From positions 1,165,852 through 1,229,851 of the forward strand of contig NW_022145596.1 in assembly GCF_000002235.5 (NCBI RefSeq): a stretch of DNA of 64,000 bases, read 5' to 3'. A program made the translations under genes and the position numbers. The DNA comes from Strongylocentrotus purpuratus. Taxonomy: Eukaryota > Echinodermata > Echinoidea > Camarodonta > Strongylocentrotidae. Below are positions 48,101-58,800 of the stretch, piece after piece. The notes under the pieces were generated by a model, which was not told the DNA's origin, ran no database searches, and saw only the letters and a program-made list of their open reading frames with translations. Position 1 is the stretch's first letter; each line of letters starts with the position of its first letter.

Positions 48101-49884
48101 TTTTATATAGTGAAGGAATTGTAAAAGTTCTAACACTATACACCACACCATTGGTTTTTCCATAAATTATTCAAAGAACTTTTTGCAAACACAGCCACGT
48201 ATATGGAGTCATTCGCAAATGACTCATCAATTCTAGCACGATCTGGAAGCAAGCTGCAGTCCAGACTTTGATAAGCCCTGGGGGTACGTGTTTCACAAAG
48301 ATCCTAAGTCAAACTTATCTCTAAATTGGGCTTAACAATTATGGAAAGTCGTTAGCATCTATGAAAACAATTTGTACAATTTATTTTAAAAGACATAAAA
48401 TGTTGATTCAAATCATTCATATTTTATCAAGGAGATTTCATGTTCTTGATATGGAATTAATAAAAATTCTAAAATACTTCAATTTTTGCTTTTGAATATA
48501 TATTTTTAAAAGGCTACAAATGGCTCTCCATAATTTGTAAGTACAACTTAGAGTTAAGATTGACTTAGGATCTTTGTGAAACACGCCCCAGGTCTAGGAT
48601 GTCTGCGCCACACTGGGCAAACAGTTCTCACCTTTGCGGCCAGCTCGTTAAAGACCACTCCCTTCTCCTCTAGCATCTCAAATCTGTTTTTCTTGTAAAA
48701 TGTTGCCTCTCCTTCCATGACACCTCTCACTTTCTTCATATAAGTACCATGGTAACCGAGAGAGTGCATCTCAGGATTTAGCTGATGGGCAAAATAATCT
48801 GGTCCAACCTGTTTTAATGAGGAGATATGCAGTAGCATATGGTTATTTTGATAAACTTGCATACAAAATGAATGGTTAATCATAACAAGATTTCTTTCAA
48901 ACTTTCCCTAGAATGCTTCTATGTGTTTTCTGCTTTATTCTGTAGTTATTTGCCACAAGGTTGAATTCTCCTTTAAGCCATTCATGATATCTAACCAGTC
49001 TCACATTTTCACAGTAAAAACATGCAGTTTGATTACATGGTACAGTAGTTATTATAAATGTCATCCTAATATTAAATGTCTTAAAATAAAGTATGGATTT
49101 CACTGACATTCTTTAAAAGGTAGGATTTTCTTGTATTTAAGCGTAAAATCAAATAGTTTCTATAATAGATGCTTCTTTTGAATAGATTATATATGTATAT
49201 AATGTATATAACGAAAAAGGATGCAAGAGAATAATGATACAATTATTGCTGTCCTCCCTTTTGGAATTTTTATTTTAAACTTCTGCAAAGATTTCCAAAA
49301 GGGAGGACAGTATTCAGCAAACTAAATTAAGCTACATGTATATGTGACCATTATTCTCATTTCATTTTGCATTGTATTTTTATCCATGAGAGTTGCAAAA
49401 TAATAATAATAATCTGGACATATATAGCGTTTAATACGGAATGCCGTCTCTAAGCGTTTTACAGATATTACTATACCCCGGTCATTGGATTCATTCACGT
49501 ACAATGTGCTGTTGTATCTAGGTTATACTTATCTAAATGTTTTATGTTGCTATTTTCAATAAATAAATTACATGTATGTGACAATTAAAACATGTATTCA
49601 CAAGAACAAAATGTCTGTATATGAAAAATAATGACCTCTTGTAAACAGACAATATGTGGATCATGATGTTTGATCTCTAGCATCAAGGCTCGGTGTCTAT
49701 CTGACATCTTAAGGAACCCTTGAGGGCAGTATGGATACCAGCCATCTTTGATGTGGCAGTCAGCAAGGATGTTGTAGTTCATCAGAGTGAATATGTTACT
49801 GTCATCTCCATGGCAATCTGCAGATGCCGAGAGCCACTCCCTGCGCAGGTTTGGTGGTAGTCCGTCTCTATTTCCATGGCTCAT
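38647..49884 (-). CDS. EEP-superfamily nuclease, CCR4/PDE12-like, with alternative last exons
   Basis: A Mg-dependent endonuclease/exonuclease/phosphatase-fold enzyme of the CCR4-nocturnin-PDE12 group. Common coding exons (minus strand): 49884-49636, 48808-48632, 47994-47815, 46444-46259, 45162-45088; then either 43849-43529 (395 aa in all) or 38904-38647 (374 aa). All junctions are phase 0. Catalytic landmarks are visible in order: MNYNILAD (Asn, residue ~37), CLQEV (Glu, ~83), NTHLLFGD, CGDFNQEP (Asp/Asn), LDYQWF, and PSDHLP or PSDHFP in the two last exons (Asp/His). YPYC and EATFYKKNRF resemble PDE12; no mitochondrial targeting peptide is evident, so cytosolic/nuclear action on poly(A) or oligoadenylate is only a guess. 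The start chosen is the first ATG in the exon after an in-frame stop upstream. Confidence 0.88.
38960..39330 (-). mobile_element. SINE family 1 copy between the alternative terminal exons
   Basis: The minus strand has a head with gtgtcgtggtttagtggata and ctggttcgagtcccaccacg, a body with tttgccaatctccgcccagg, and a TAA/ATT-rich tail. Confidence 0.7.
40020..40345 (-). mobile_element. SINE family 1 relative
   Basis: The minus strand shows a tRNA-like head (ctgggttcgatacccgacac), the body word tttggcaaggcattaatcta, and a tail with attaaacgctttatta. The tail subtype matches 49400-49505. Confidence 0.65.
40672..41165 (-). mobile_element. 5'-truncated L2/CR1-like LINE, C-terminal fragment
   Basis: The minus strand encodes LRELHWLPVRQRISFKILL, LNGQAPNYI, one in-frame stop, then LGDRAFANAAPKLWNSLPIE and FKSNLKF, the hallmark C-terminus of L2/CR1 ORF2 proteins. 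It ends in TTA/ATT repeats at about 40672-40712. Only about the last 160 codons remain; it lies within the nuclease gene. Confidence 0.85.
41260..42640. repeat. Dispersed 'gggcaatatt' repeats, several orientations
   Basis: A segment tattgactgcctaattcagg, then acaatacttgtcatatacat, then ccttcggttcaggcaatgtt occurs at 42168-42255 and again at 42514-42605. Related inverted stretches lie at 41395-41560. A TA microsatellite lies at 42067-42100. No gene. Confidence 0.7.
43529..43849 (-). CDS. Nuclease exon 7a, proximal alternative terminal exon
   Basis: Acceptor ctacctcag|ggtcaa, 106 codons plus TAA. Encodes GQESPFSDVDDCVGAEW, a proline/lysine-rich insert (KPYPPKRPRKPY), LDYQWFDSESLCCYGV and ACPNEYFPSDHLPIIGKYKF. 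It supplies the catalytic SDH and completes the EEP fold. Confidence 0.9.
   Translation of the reverse strand, partial: GQESPFSDVDDCVGAEWSADMVELPAQISKPYPPKRPRKPYLTDPKKYGDSKFIASLDYQWFDSESLCCYGVLEMVDEREIFPFYACPNEYFPSDHLPIIGKYKFM
43930..44225 (+). mobile_element. SINE family 1, headless copy
   Basis: The body word tgtcctttggcaagacatta is followed by ccaggtgttaaatgggaacc, gtaggaaggaattccttaaa, and the tail ggtgcgctatataagaatcc with ATT repeats. Confidence 0.75.
45088..45162 (-). CDS. Nuclease exon 6
   Basis: 25 codons, phase 0 both sides. Acceptor tttttcag|agccta, donor gct|gtaagt. Encodes SLLDILPLCFKHNLPGLKSA then YKTVA; the 'LKSAY' word is shared by CCR4-group enzymes. It is the branch point for the two terminal exons. 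Confidence 0.9.
45190..45425. repeat. Mariner-like MITE fragment
   Basis: acagtcaaacttgtcttaat near the left and ttagacaggtttactgta near the right are inverse-related, as in the element at 55135-55290. Confidence 0.5.
45500..45775 (+). mobile_element. SINE fragment with ATT tail
   Basis: Ends catgtgcgctatataagaac, then ccacc, then ATT repeats, the family 1 tail. The body is diverged. Confidence 0.6.
46259..46444 (-). CDS. Nuclease exon 5
   Basis: 62 codons. Acceptor catacag|gcaggg, donor aaa|gtaagt. Holds the metal-binding block ILCGDFNQEPNMTGYQLM; begins AGLAINALGEF. Confidence 0.93.
47815..47994 (-). CDS. Nuclease exon 4
   Basis: 60 codons. Acceptor atgcag|gcatgt, donor acag|gtacat. Encodes ACEKAKLSDEAQESVL, then SIGNTHLLFGDYKNIDVITL; NTHL is the conserved 'xTHL' strand of the fold. 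Confidence 0.93.
48281..48589. mobile_element. MITE, ends cgtgtttcacaaagatccta
   Basis: The left arm ggggtacgtgtttcacaaag, then atcctaagtcaaactt, matches the inverse of the right arm aagattgacttaggatcttt, then gtgaaacacgcccc. It is about 310 bp, in a nuclease intron. The same family is at 34026-34285. Confidence 0.8.
48632..48808 (-). CDS. Nuclease exon 3
   Basis: 59 codons. Acceptor aaaacag|gttgga, donor aag|gtgaga. Encodes VGPDYFAHQLNPEMHSLGYH, GTYMKKVRG and EGEATFYKKNRFEMLEEKG, the 'ATFY+K.+F' strand of PDE12/CCR4 enzymes. Confidence 0.93.
49385..49505 (-). mobile_element. SINE 3' fragment
   Basis: The minus strand has gtgaatgaatccaatgaccg and attaaacgctatatatgtcc with ATT repeats, like 40020-40345. 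Confidence 0.6.
49636..49884 (-). CDS. Nuclease exon 2 (first coding exon)
   Basis: 83 codons from MSHGNRDGLPPNLRRE through FTLMNYNILADCHIKDGWYP to PHIVCLQE. The donor gag|gtcatt is weak but fixed by homology. The exon likely begins near 49895 (acceptor catgcag|agaagc); an in-frame stop lies upstream near 49925. Confidence 0.9.
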
Positions 49885-50682
49885 CTTCAGCTTCTCTGCA
49901 TGATCATCAGAAAAGCATCCTTATAACATCTGCATCTACAATGTATCATACTGCCACCATAAAGATATTTCACGCCCACAACAGCTTCATTTAGACCAGT
50001 CATTTCTTGAATTCTGAGTTATAGCTGTTTTTTTCACTCACTCTTTACTTTTTCAGTATTTCCTGTATAACAGTTTCTCAATACTATCAGAACAATTAAA
50101 GGACATTGGCCATTGGTTGCATGCTGGCGCAAATTTTAAAACACATATGCACAGAAATATGTAAGTCACTACTTATATTATAATATTAATAGTAGGCCTA
50201 ATAACTGCAAAAAGAAAAGACAAAATAGACTAATAATAATAATAATAATATTGATATTAATACACAATAACAACAATGGTAAAAAATAATGATAATAGGG
50301 GTCTAGTCATAACAAAATTAATAGTAACAATTATAATAATAATAATAATAAAAATAGCAACAAAAACCATGACAACAAAAAATTCTGAACTGATGATATG
50401 CTAGACTGGAGAACAACAAATATGAGGGATAGACTATATTATATAGACCTACATGTAATTAACTGATCAAGTCTGACTTTGTCAAAGTAGACGCATGCAT
50501 GAGGCTCAAGTCAGCAAGCAAAATTCAGGTTGTAATCTCACGTTAGACCTAAACTCAATCTACTCATGAACATTCATCGGGACTTCACAGAATTCCTGTC
50601 ATGTCTGAAGAAGATTCCTCCCGAGTCCCAGCCAGATGGATTTTTCTTATAATCATATCATACTTGGGTTACCTCCAGATGC

Positions 50683-50723
50683 AGGGAGCTCCGACGCCTA
50701 CGGCATCGGCGTCGGAGCTCCCT
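50683..50723. repeat. Perfect 16-bp-arm hairpin in nuclease intron 1
   Basis: AGGGAGCTCCGACGCC, nine-base loop, GGCGTCGGAGCTCCCT. The GC-rich arms stand out from the AT-rich intron. Confidence 0.9.
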
Positions 50724-50839
50724 GGAGTTAGCTTAAGGTGGCGGGTACGGTTAAGGCTTTATCCACAATAGTTCAACTTATTGTTAAAAATCAACACTGT
50801 TGAAATCGGAAAAATCGAAAAAATTGCAAAACATGTTAC

Positions 50840-50940
50840 CTGTTCTCGAGACGTCGTTTGAATTGATGTTCTCTCCGTCCTTATTTAGGTGGAAGTCGAC
50901 AATTCAATTCGATCACCACAGCTCTTCATCACACTCGATC
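50840..50940 (-). other. Probable non-coding first exon of the nuclease gene
   Basis: On the minus strand a good donor (gagaacag|gtaaca, boundary 50840) ends a GC-richer stretch with no long frame. It would splice to the acceptor near 49896. The transcription start is not determinable; about 50.9 kb is a guess. Confidence 0.5.
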
Positions 50941-51055
50941 AGGGAGCTAGGTTAGTTTGAGGTGCATTGCGCATCGCCAGAATGTAAATATAATTGTAGT
51001 CTTTAGTACCAGACCTGGATTTGCTTTCAATTGATTAATCAATTGTTTTCCAAAA

Positions 51056-52150
51056 AGCCTGCATATCAATGAACTCGGATCTAACTTCTTTGCACACAAT
51101 ATTACTGTGACCGTGTTTATTTGTCTGCTCATGTATACCTTTATTTAAAATACATTCAGAATGCAATTTGGTATATAAAGTTTAATACTGTACATGTTAA
51201 TACAGAATTAGCATTTAGAGCTGCGCGCTGTTTTTGAATAACCAATTTGACAAAGCCTTGAATCCTTGAACCCCAAACACACAGATACGGTTGGTGATTT
51301 TGACAGACTGCATCATGAAATGTAGTAGGTCAGTCCAATAACCTTAATTCAAAGGCAAAGCACTGAGCTGCTGTTTTTGAATGAACAATATGACAAAGCC
51401 TTGATCGAATCCTTGAACCCCAAACACACAGATACGGTTGGTGATTTTGACAGACTGCATCATGAAATGTAGTAGGTCAGTCCAATAACCTTAATTCAAA
51501 GGCAAAGCACTGAGCTGCTGTTTTTGAATGAACAATATGACAAAGCCTTGAATCCTTGAACCCCAAACACACAGATACGGTTGGTGATTTTGACAGACTG
51601 CATCATGAAATGTAGTAGGTCAGTCCAATAACCTTAATTCAAAGGCAAAGCACTGAGCTGCTGTTTTTGAATAAACAATTAGGACAAAGCCTTGACTCCT
51701 TGAACCCAAACACACAGATACGGTTGGTGATTTTTACAGACTGCACATCATGAAATGTAGGTCAGTCCAATAACCTTAATTCAAAGGCAAAGCACATGAG
51801 AGACTGAAAAACAAGTCTGAAAAGTCCAAAAAGCCTGCATATAAATGAACTCGGATCTAACTTCTTTGCACACAATATTACTGTGACCATGTTTATTTGT
51901 CTGCTAATGTATACCTTTATTTAAAATACATTCAGAATGCAATTTGGTATATAAAGCTCAATACTGTACATGTTAATACAGAATTAGTATTTAGAGCTGC
52001 TGTTTTTGAATGAACAATATGACAAAGGCTTGAATCCTTGAACCCAAAACACACAGATACGGTTGGTGATTTTTACAGACTGCATCATGAAATGTAGGTC
52101 AATCCAATAACCTTAATTCAAAGGCAAAGCAATGAGAGACTGACAAACAA
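51056..52150 (+). repeat. Composite repeat: X, four Y units, X', one Y unit
   Basis: Segment X (catatcaatgaactcggatc to gaattagcatttagagctg) at 51056-51225 recurs at 51837-51998. Unit Y (about 145 bp: tgacaaagccttgaatcctt, then acacagatacggttggtgat, then aataaccttaattcaaaggc) occurs four times after X and once after X'. It lies just upstream of the nuclease gene. Confidence 0.9.
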
Positions 52151-55130
52151 GTCTGACTACCGTAAATGCAACAATATTAACAAAAATGACACAAAGAGAC
52201 AGCATTTCTTTCATTTGATTGCATATATTGAATTGATTCTCTCTCCTTTGTACAAACTGGATATTACAATAGACGGTCAGCAAAAGAATTCATAACAATT
52301 TTACAAGTAACATCATTGTAACATTTGGGTGATCTGGTCTTAAAATTAAGGTCTCAATCTAAGCTCACAGTGTACTGTGTTATCCTCACAAGATTAATAT
52401 TTAATTCAAGGACTGTCCAATAGATTTGATCTTTAAGCATGTACAGTTTACATGTAGTTTAGATACAGCACTATGAAAGGGTTAATGTTCTTTTGCTGTA
52501 TTCATGTCACTTACTTTACATTCAGTCACATAAATATTTAAATCAAGGCAATAACAAATAAATCTATAATCCCCAAAGATCTTTGAATATGGCATAAAAA
52601 AAAAGAATAAAATCAGCTATAAAATATGGATGTGTCCAAAATTGTTATGATTCAAATAATTATAAAATAACATATTAAGCAATTGCAGGCTCATTGTCTT
52701 TAAAAATATCACATATATCACCTTGATTTAACTCCTTGAATACTAAGCCTGAGGTCATTTTACTTGGGATGAAACTTAATATCTAAAAAACATGTAACAT
52801 ATCCAGACTGTTTACATAAGTAATTAAGTATTTGAAACAAGAATAAATCTATCCTAAAATGATTCAACAACACATTGCAGTTTTAAAATAATCATTATCT
52901 GTAACAGTGTCAGGCAATATAACGTAAAATGGCATGAAAATTTTACAAGTACAGTATATGTTGTAACTAGCTATTTTTAATATACCGGTACAGGTATTTT
53001 TAAGAGCAATCCCTGTTCCTTTCAGGAGATATGACAAGTATGATATTCTTTCACTCCCAAAATATTTTTCATCTTACCCAAACACTGAAAACTATTTCTT
53101 TTAAAAATACTTAACAAGACAGGACGGAGAAATTGTCACCAGTATTTCAACAAAAGTACAAAACTTTACAAAGAGATCACTATAACGCAATGTGATATAC
53201 ATTTTTTGTATACATATGTACAGTAGTTCTTATTACTTACACAAATAATTCTGACTAATGAGAGCAAAAAAGACTAGCAATTCATTCTGTATTGCCATTC
53301 TGCAAAAATGACAGGCGATTCTATCAAATTCATTGGGTGTTAAAAACAGTGTTGCAATAAAAAAATAAAAAAAAGCTTTAAAGTTCATTGTATTTAAATA
53401 GCCGCTTGGGAAAATTTGAATGAGATTAGGGGGAATCTGTTGCAAACATAACCCATATTGACAATTTCATTTGTTTTCTTCTTCTATATTTAGTCTAACA
53501 AAATAAACAAATGCAATCACAAGCACTAAAACTACAATATAAATTCAAAGTTATGATTATAACTAATAAGTACTGAAATTAGGTTACAGCTTTAAAAATT
53601 AGCACTCAAATATGATCTGTTATTCAAAAATACCAAAGTTATGTAAGATATTGAGAGGTAAATAGACATAGTAATATACAAAATAAGTACCATTTCACTG
53701 GTACTAAAACAAGGAATATATTAACATCGTTTTTACAGGCTATACACATTGGCAAGTTCTCCTATAAATCAAAATCATCATAAATATAATTTACATGCAC
53801 AATTATTCAAGGTGATTTTATAAATCATTCAATAATGCAAAAGTGAAGTGATCTGAATACTGCTCTGAGTACTGAAAACAGAATTAGTTAGAATACACTG
53901 GTGCAGACCTGCCAACCTCTGGAGTTCAAACCTGTATTCTTTAATCCCAAAAGTTGTATTTTACTGACAAAAATTGTATTAAAAAAAAACATGGATCAAT
54001 GCCTCTTATTGTTCCTAAAAATACAGGAAGACATTTTTGTATGGATCACATTGGTTGAATATGCATGATTTCGTCATGACTGGTGTGTTCGATGAACCAA
54101 TGTACATCCCCAAATTGCCGAAGTGAGATGCTTGTAAGATACTTTACAGGACAGAATGGGCATTTTGCAATTGAAAATGGCACACATACACAAAATACCA
54201 AAAACAAAAAATCATATTTTATTGAGGAAATCGTACTTTCGTTTTTTACTTCTAAAAATGGTACGAAATACAATTAAATTGTACTGGTTGGCAGCTCCGC
54301 TGGTGTTAACGACTTGTAGATTCTGAATCTTGTAGTACATGGACATGTAAGAAATCAATAGTTAACCACTAGCAGATTTATAAAGCAGAATCAAACACTC
54401 AAATTTCTATGCTCAGATGCATATTCTGCAAGTAATATATTGAGCAAAACTGTACATGCAACACTGTAAGAAACTAAGTTGAACACTGTTTCAAAAAACT
54501 TCTAAAAAGTATAAAAAGGTAAAAAAGTTTAATAATCGTTCATCTCATATAAACCATAATCTTTATGTCAGCCGTTCTGTTCATAAGAAGGGTAATGACC
54601 AGATGCAAACATTCACTTGCTCTTTTCTCTAATACATCATACCAGCCCATCAGTGATATGCTACCATCTGCATTACCATCAAAATATACAAGCCTTGCTT
54701 TAACTTCTTTTTAAAATAAATTCATGAATGCATGATTTAATTAACATTATGGTTATAGTTCCACCAAGGCCCGGTTTCATAAAATTTACTTTCAACAACT
54801 GCAGTAATCCTACTATAAATTTGCTCAAAGCTAATTAGATTAATCAATATCAGTAGCTTTTTTTCTCCATTAATTGTACTTATAATGAATTTTATGAAAC
54901 AGGGCATCAATAAAGAGGAAAACATGTCAACTATTCTTTTAACTATGTGGTATTTTTTCTTTATACCACAACTTTTTTGACCGGACCAGTTTCCAAGACT
55001 GGAAGCCTTGCAGCATCCAAGGGGGATGATTTACAAAGAACAAAGCATTTTATAAGTTGAAATCGCACAATGACTTGCCCATCACAGACAACTTACCCTT
55101 GAAAGTTCCCCTTCCTCAAGTTCCCCACAT
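52150..55130. other. AT-rich stretch between nuclease and AHI1
   Basis: No gene recognised. Part is probably the AHI1 3' UTR (minus strand); several AATAAA motifs occur on that strand, for example near 54218-54223, none clearly decisive. A small inverted-repeat element at about 54768-54905 has ends gtttcataaaattt / aaattttatgaaac. Confidence 0.45.
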
Positions 55131-55134
55131 TATA

Positions 55135-55290
55135 CAGTCAAACCTGTCTATAGCGACTACACAGGGGAAACACTAAAAGTGGTCTTTGTAGACAGGTTCC
55201 TTTAGTACATGTCCCAATGAAAAACCATCTTCAAGGGAAACAAAAAATGTGGTCTTTGTAGACAGGTGGTCACTAAAGCAGGTTTGACTA
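55135..55290. mobile_element. Mariner-like MITE with TA target
   Basis: CAGTCAAACCTG at the left and CAGGTTTGACTA at the right, each bordered by TA. Internal repeats of gtggtctttgtagacaggt are present. It is about 156 bp. Confidence 0.65.
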
Positions 55291-55485
55291 TAGCACCATA
55301 TGTTTTATGTACTGGCGATGATGCAGCAACTACTTATATGTATCTTGAAATCCCAGAGATTAGCTTCTATACAATTATCATGCAGTAATTGTCCAAATCA
55401 ACCTTAATATAAGTGATCCTATCTGACATTCACATCAGCTACACATCTGTTTCTTTGCCATAAAAGAGATCATTTTCTCACTGTT

Positions 55486-55882
55486 TCATGCATGTGATTC
55501 ATCACTGTCCAAATGTTTTGACTTGGTTTTCTTCTTTCCTCCTTTCTTTGTCATTGATCCCAGCTCCCCTCCCAGGAGATTCTCTCTTGATCCTCTCCGT
55601 AGCCTTGCACTCCTTGGTGTCACCCCATCCCCGTCCGTCCCTGAGTCCTCCATGTTATGACTGTCATTCATTTTGAGTTTCTTCCTCCTCAGTGGTGTCC
55701 TGGTAACGGAGGCCTGAGAGTCATCCAACTGAGAGTTACTGGAGAGATGGGGTGCTGTACGTGACCTGGAGTGACCCTTTGGAGGTCGGGCGTGGCGCGG
55801 GGATTCACCGTCTGTTGTCATGACATCACTCTGATCCAGGTTGGCAGCCAGTCTCACAGTCTTCTTCTTCTTCTTCTTTGGA
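55486..55882 (-). CDS. AHI1: AHI1 last exon (basic tail, stop)
   Basis: Acceptor attactag|tccaaa completes a Thr codon. It starts with a run of six lysines (PKKKKKKTVRL), continues with Ser/Arg-rich low complexity including RSARLRRGSRENLLGG, and ends HLDSDESHA then TGA. Probable nuclear/basic patch; no folded domain seen. Confidence 0.88.
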
Positions 55883-58800
55883 CTAGTAATGATACAAGAA
55901 TTAACAAACCTAAACATCAGAAGGAAAATACAGACAAATTTGCATAGCAATGCCATTCAAGGGAAGCTAGAGAAGTGGTCTAAATATAGTTCCGAAGATA
56001 GATCAGAAGAGATAACTCTTAAAAAAGGAGAAAAATTGTCTTTTAATCGTTAAAGCCGCCAAATAGAAAATTACCACTGATTAGAAGGAAAAAAATAGCT
56101 TTACGGATGTGGGACTTATGCAGATTTGACTATTAAGCACCTAATCTTCAGCAAGAAATGTAGTTTATATTCATTATTACAGCAGGTTTTGACCGTACTC
56201 AAATAAACATGAGTAACTTAATTTCATTTTTTTCTTAAGGGGTTTATATGGAGTCTAACCAACATCACAAGGTATTGGTGTCATAGTCAAGAAGCTACAT
56301 TGCCAGACCATAGATCACATGGTTTGCCCTTCAAGTCCTGCCCTTACATGGTATCTCGGTTCACAGCCGGTTTATGACATGATTGGCAGGGCACTCAGGG
56401 AAAACAGTATTGATACTGATGAGGCCACCCTGGGTAGACAAAACTTATTAAATATGAGGTAAACTAAAGTTTAGATGACTTACGTTGCAAGAGATGAGAC
56501 CAGTTCTACTTCACTATCCTCAGCTCCTGATATAAACTTCAATTCACCTGACTTGGTGGTCACAGCAGAGAACTGTGGATCAAACATGACACATCAACGC
56601 ACAATTTACTTTCTAAATCATCATGAAAATATACATTGTTAACCAAAATCTTTTGCGTGCATGAAAAGTTCATAAATCTTGCCGGTGGTTCTGGAAAGTT
56701 TCTTGCCAAGAAAGTGGCTGTCCTCAACATTTTGCAAAAGTTTCATGTCGCAAAGTTTTAATGTATTACAGTCTACCTTTTTCTAAAAAACAGCTTCAAG
56801 AACCCCCCCCCCCCCCCCAGTCAAGATAAAATAGTCAAAAACTAAGACAATAGAGTGGGAAAAAATATCACATAATTTATTTTAACTTTTTATTTTTTGA
56901 ATAATTATTTTCAACTCTGAATAAATTTTCTATATCCATCTTTTCTTCCAAATCCTTAGCTTTAAAATATGTTTTTTTTCTATTTCCCATTTTTTCAATA
57001 AGAAAATAGAAAATATATTAAAATAGAGAGAAAATAGCCCCAATATATATTTTCACATGTGAAATACAAATAGGTCCATTTCAGTTAACCATTGCAGTTT
57101 CAATGAGCAGATAAAATACCCCCACCACAATTAGCAGCAAATTTTTAAACTTGGATTTAAACATCACAAAGGATCCTATAAAAAAAGATAAGATTCATAA
57201 AATATGATTTCTCTTCTAGATTCCATGGATTGCTGCCATCTCTTAACTATTGTAATCTGTTCATCTATTGGAATTATTTTGATTTATAACATTAACTGAA
57301 CATGAAATAAAACAAAAACATTATGCCTTGGAACTACTAGTAAATGATCTCAAGAAATGTGAATATGAACTTTGTAACTTGCTCTCGATCATACCCTTTC
57401 TTTGGACGGCTTCTTTGGTGTCGACCCGGCTCTATGTTGACCTTTGACCTGACTCCTCCTCTTTGGTGAGCCTGCATCAGTCTCATCCAGACCAGATTGC
57501 TCTAGCTGGTAACGGGATGCCATCTGTGTCTGATCTTCTTCTTCACCTAGTAAAAAATAAAAGCATTCCAAAATCAGACAGACAATTAAAACTGTGATCT
57601 ACGTGTGCATTTAGATAGGTATTATGGAACTAATTCTTCTTCACTTTGTACAATCATGGGCATAGTGATCTACACAAGGCTAAACAGGGTCTATAAGACA
57701 AACTCTGTTTCAACCAAGAACAGAAACATGACACTTTTCAGAAGAAGAAAAGAGTTGATTAGTACCAGAATCATTTATTGATGGACATGAATGTATTAAT
57801 GTAAAGATTACAAAACTGACACAATGAAAATGAAATATATTCGTCTTGCTTCAGTTTTACAATGCCTTCTATTCATCTCAAATCTTACATATTCCACAAG
57901 CAAAAACATTTCCATTCCTTAAAAATTAAACCTAAAACTACCTGAGCACTGGAAACTAATTATAAGAAGTACAAGTACAATTCAACTTTTGGATATCTTC
58001 CGCTGAACTGTTACGAACCTTCATAACTGACATAGTTAGCAGGGAAGTAGCCTTGTTGACCATTAGCTAGCTGTCCCATCCACCAGTTCTCATTATCTTT
58101 ATGAAGCACTGTTATCTCATAACCCACTTCCAAACTGAGCTCATCCGACCGCTGTGCTTTGTAGTTGTATAGAGCAACCACCTTGTTGTATTGTTTGTGT
58201 TTGTCTTCAACCACGGGGGCTTTGAAAGTGAATATGGCCTTGCCGTCAGATTCCTGAAATAACAAATTTCAAGGTTAAATTCAGAAATGAACTTGGCATT
58301 CTACAAATTCTGATTTCCTTAAATATTGATTGATCCAATGAGCAGCATAATATTCTTTTAATTATGGACAGTGATTCAGAATGTTGACTTTCAGCATGAG
58401 ACTTTAATTTTTTATTAAACTTGATTTTTACTTGATTTTTGATCTTCATAATTGATAGCAACTATAACAAATAATAAAAGACCAGGGGGGTGTTTCATAA
58501 AGCTGTTTGTAAAGTTTCCAAATGGGATGCTCAATCATTATTAACTGCTTCAAATAAAGTTGAACTGTGCAGATGTAGATTAACATTCTTATTATAACAA
58601 ACATTTTTAATGCAAAGTATATTTTAATTTAATCAAGGTCTTTGGAAATATCAGGAAAAAATTTGGCATCCTATCTGGCACTTCATATACAAGTCGTTCG
58701 TAAAGTCATGCGTAACTTTACGAACAGCTTTATGAAACACCCCCCCTGATCTGTATGACACAGTACACATATACTCTGGGTGAAAATTGTTTCAAGGTCA

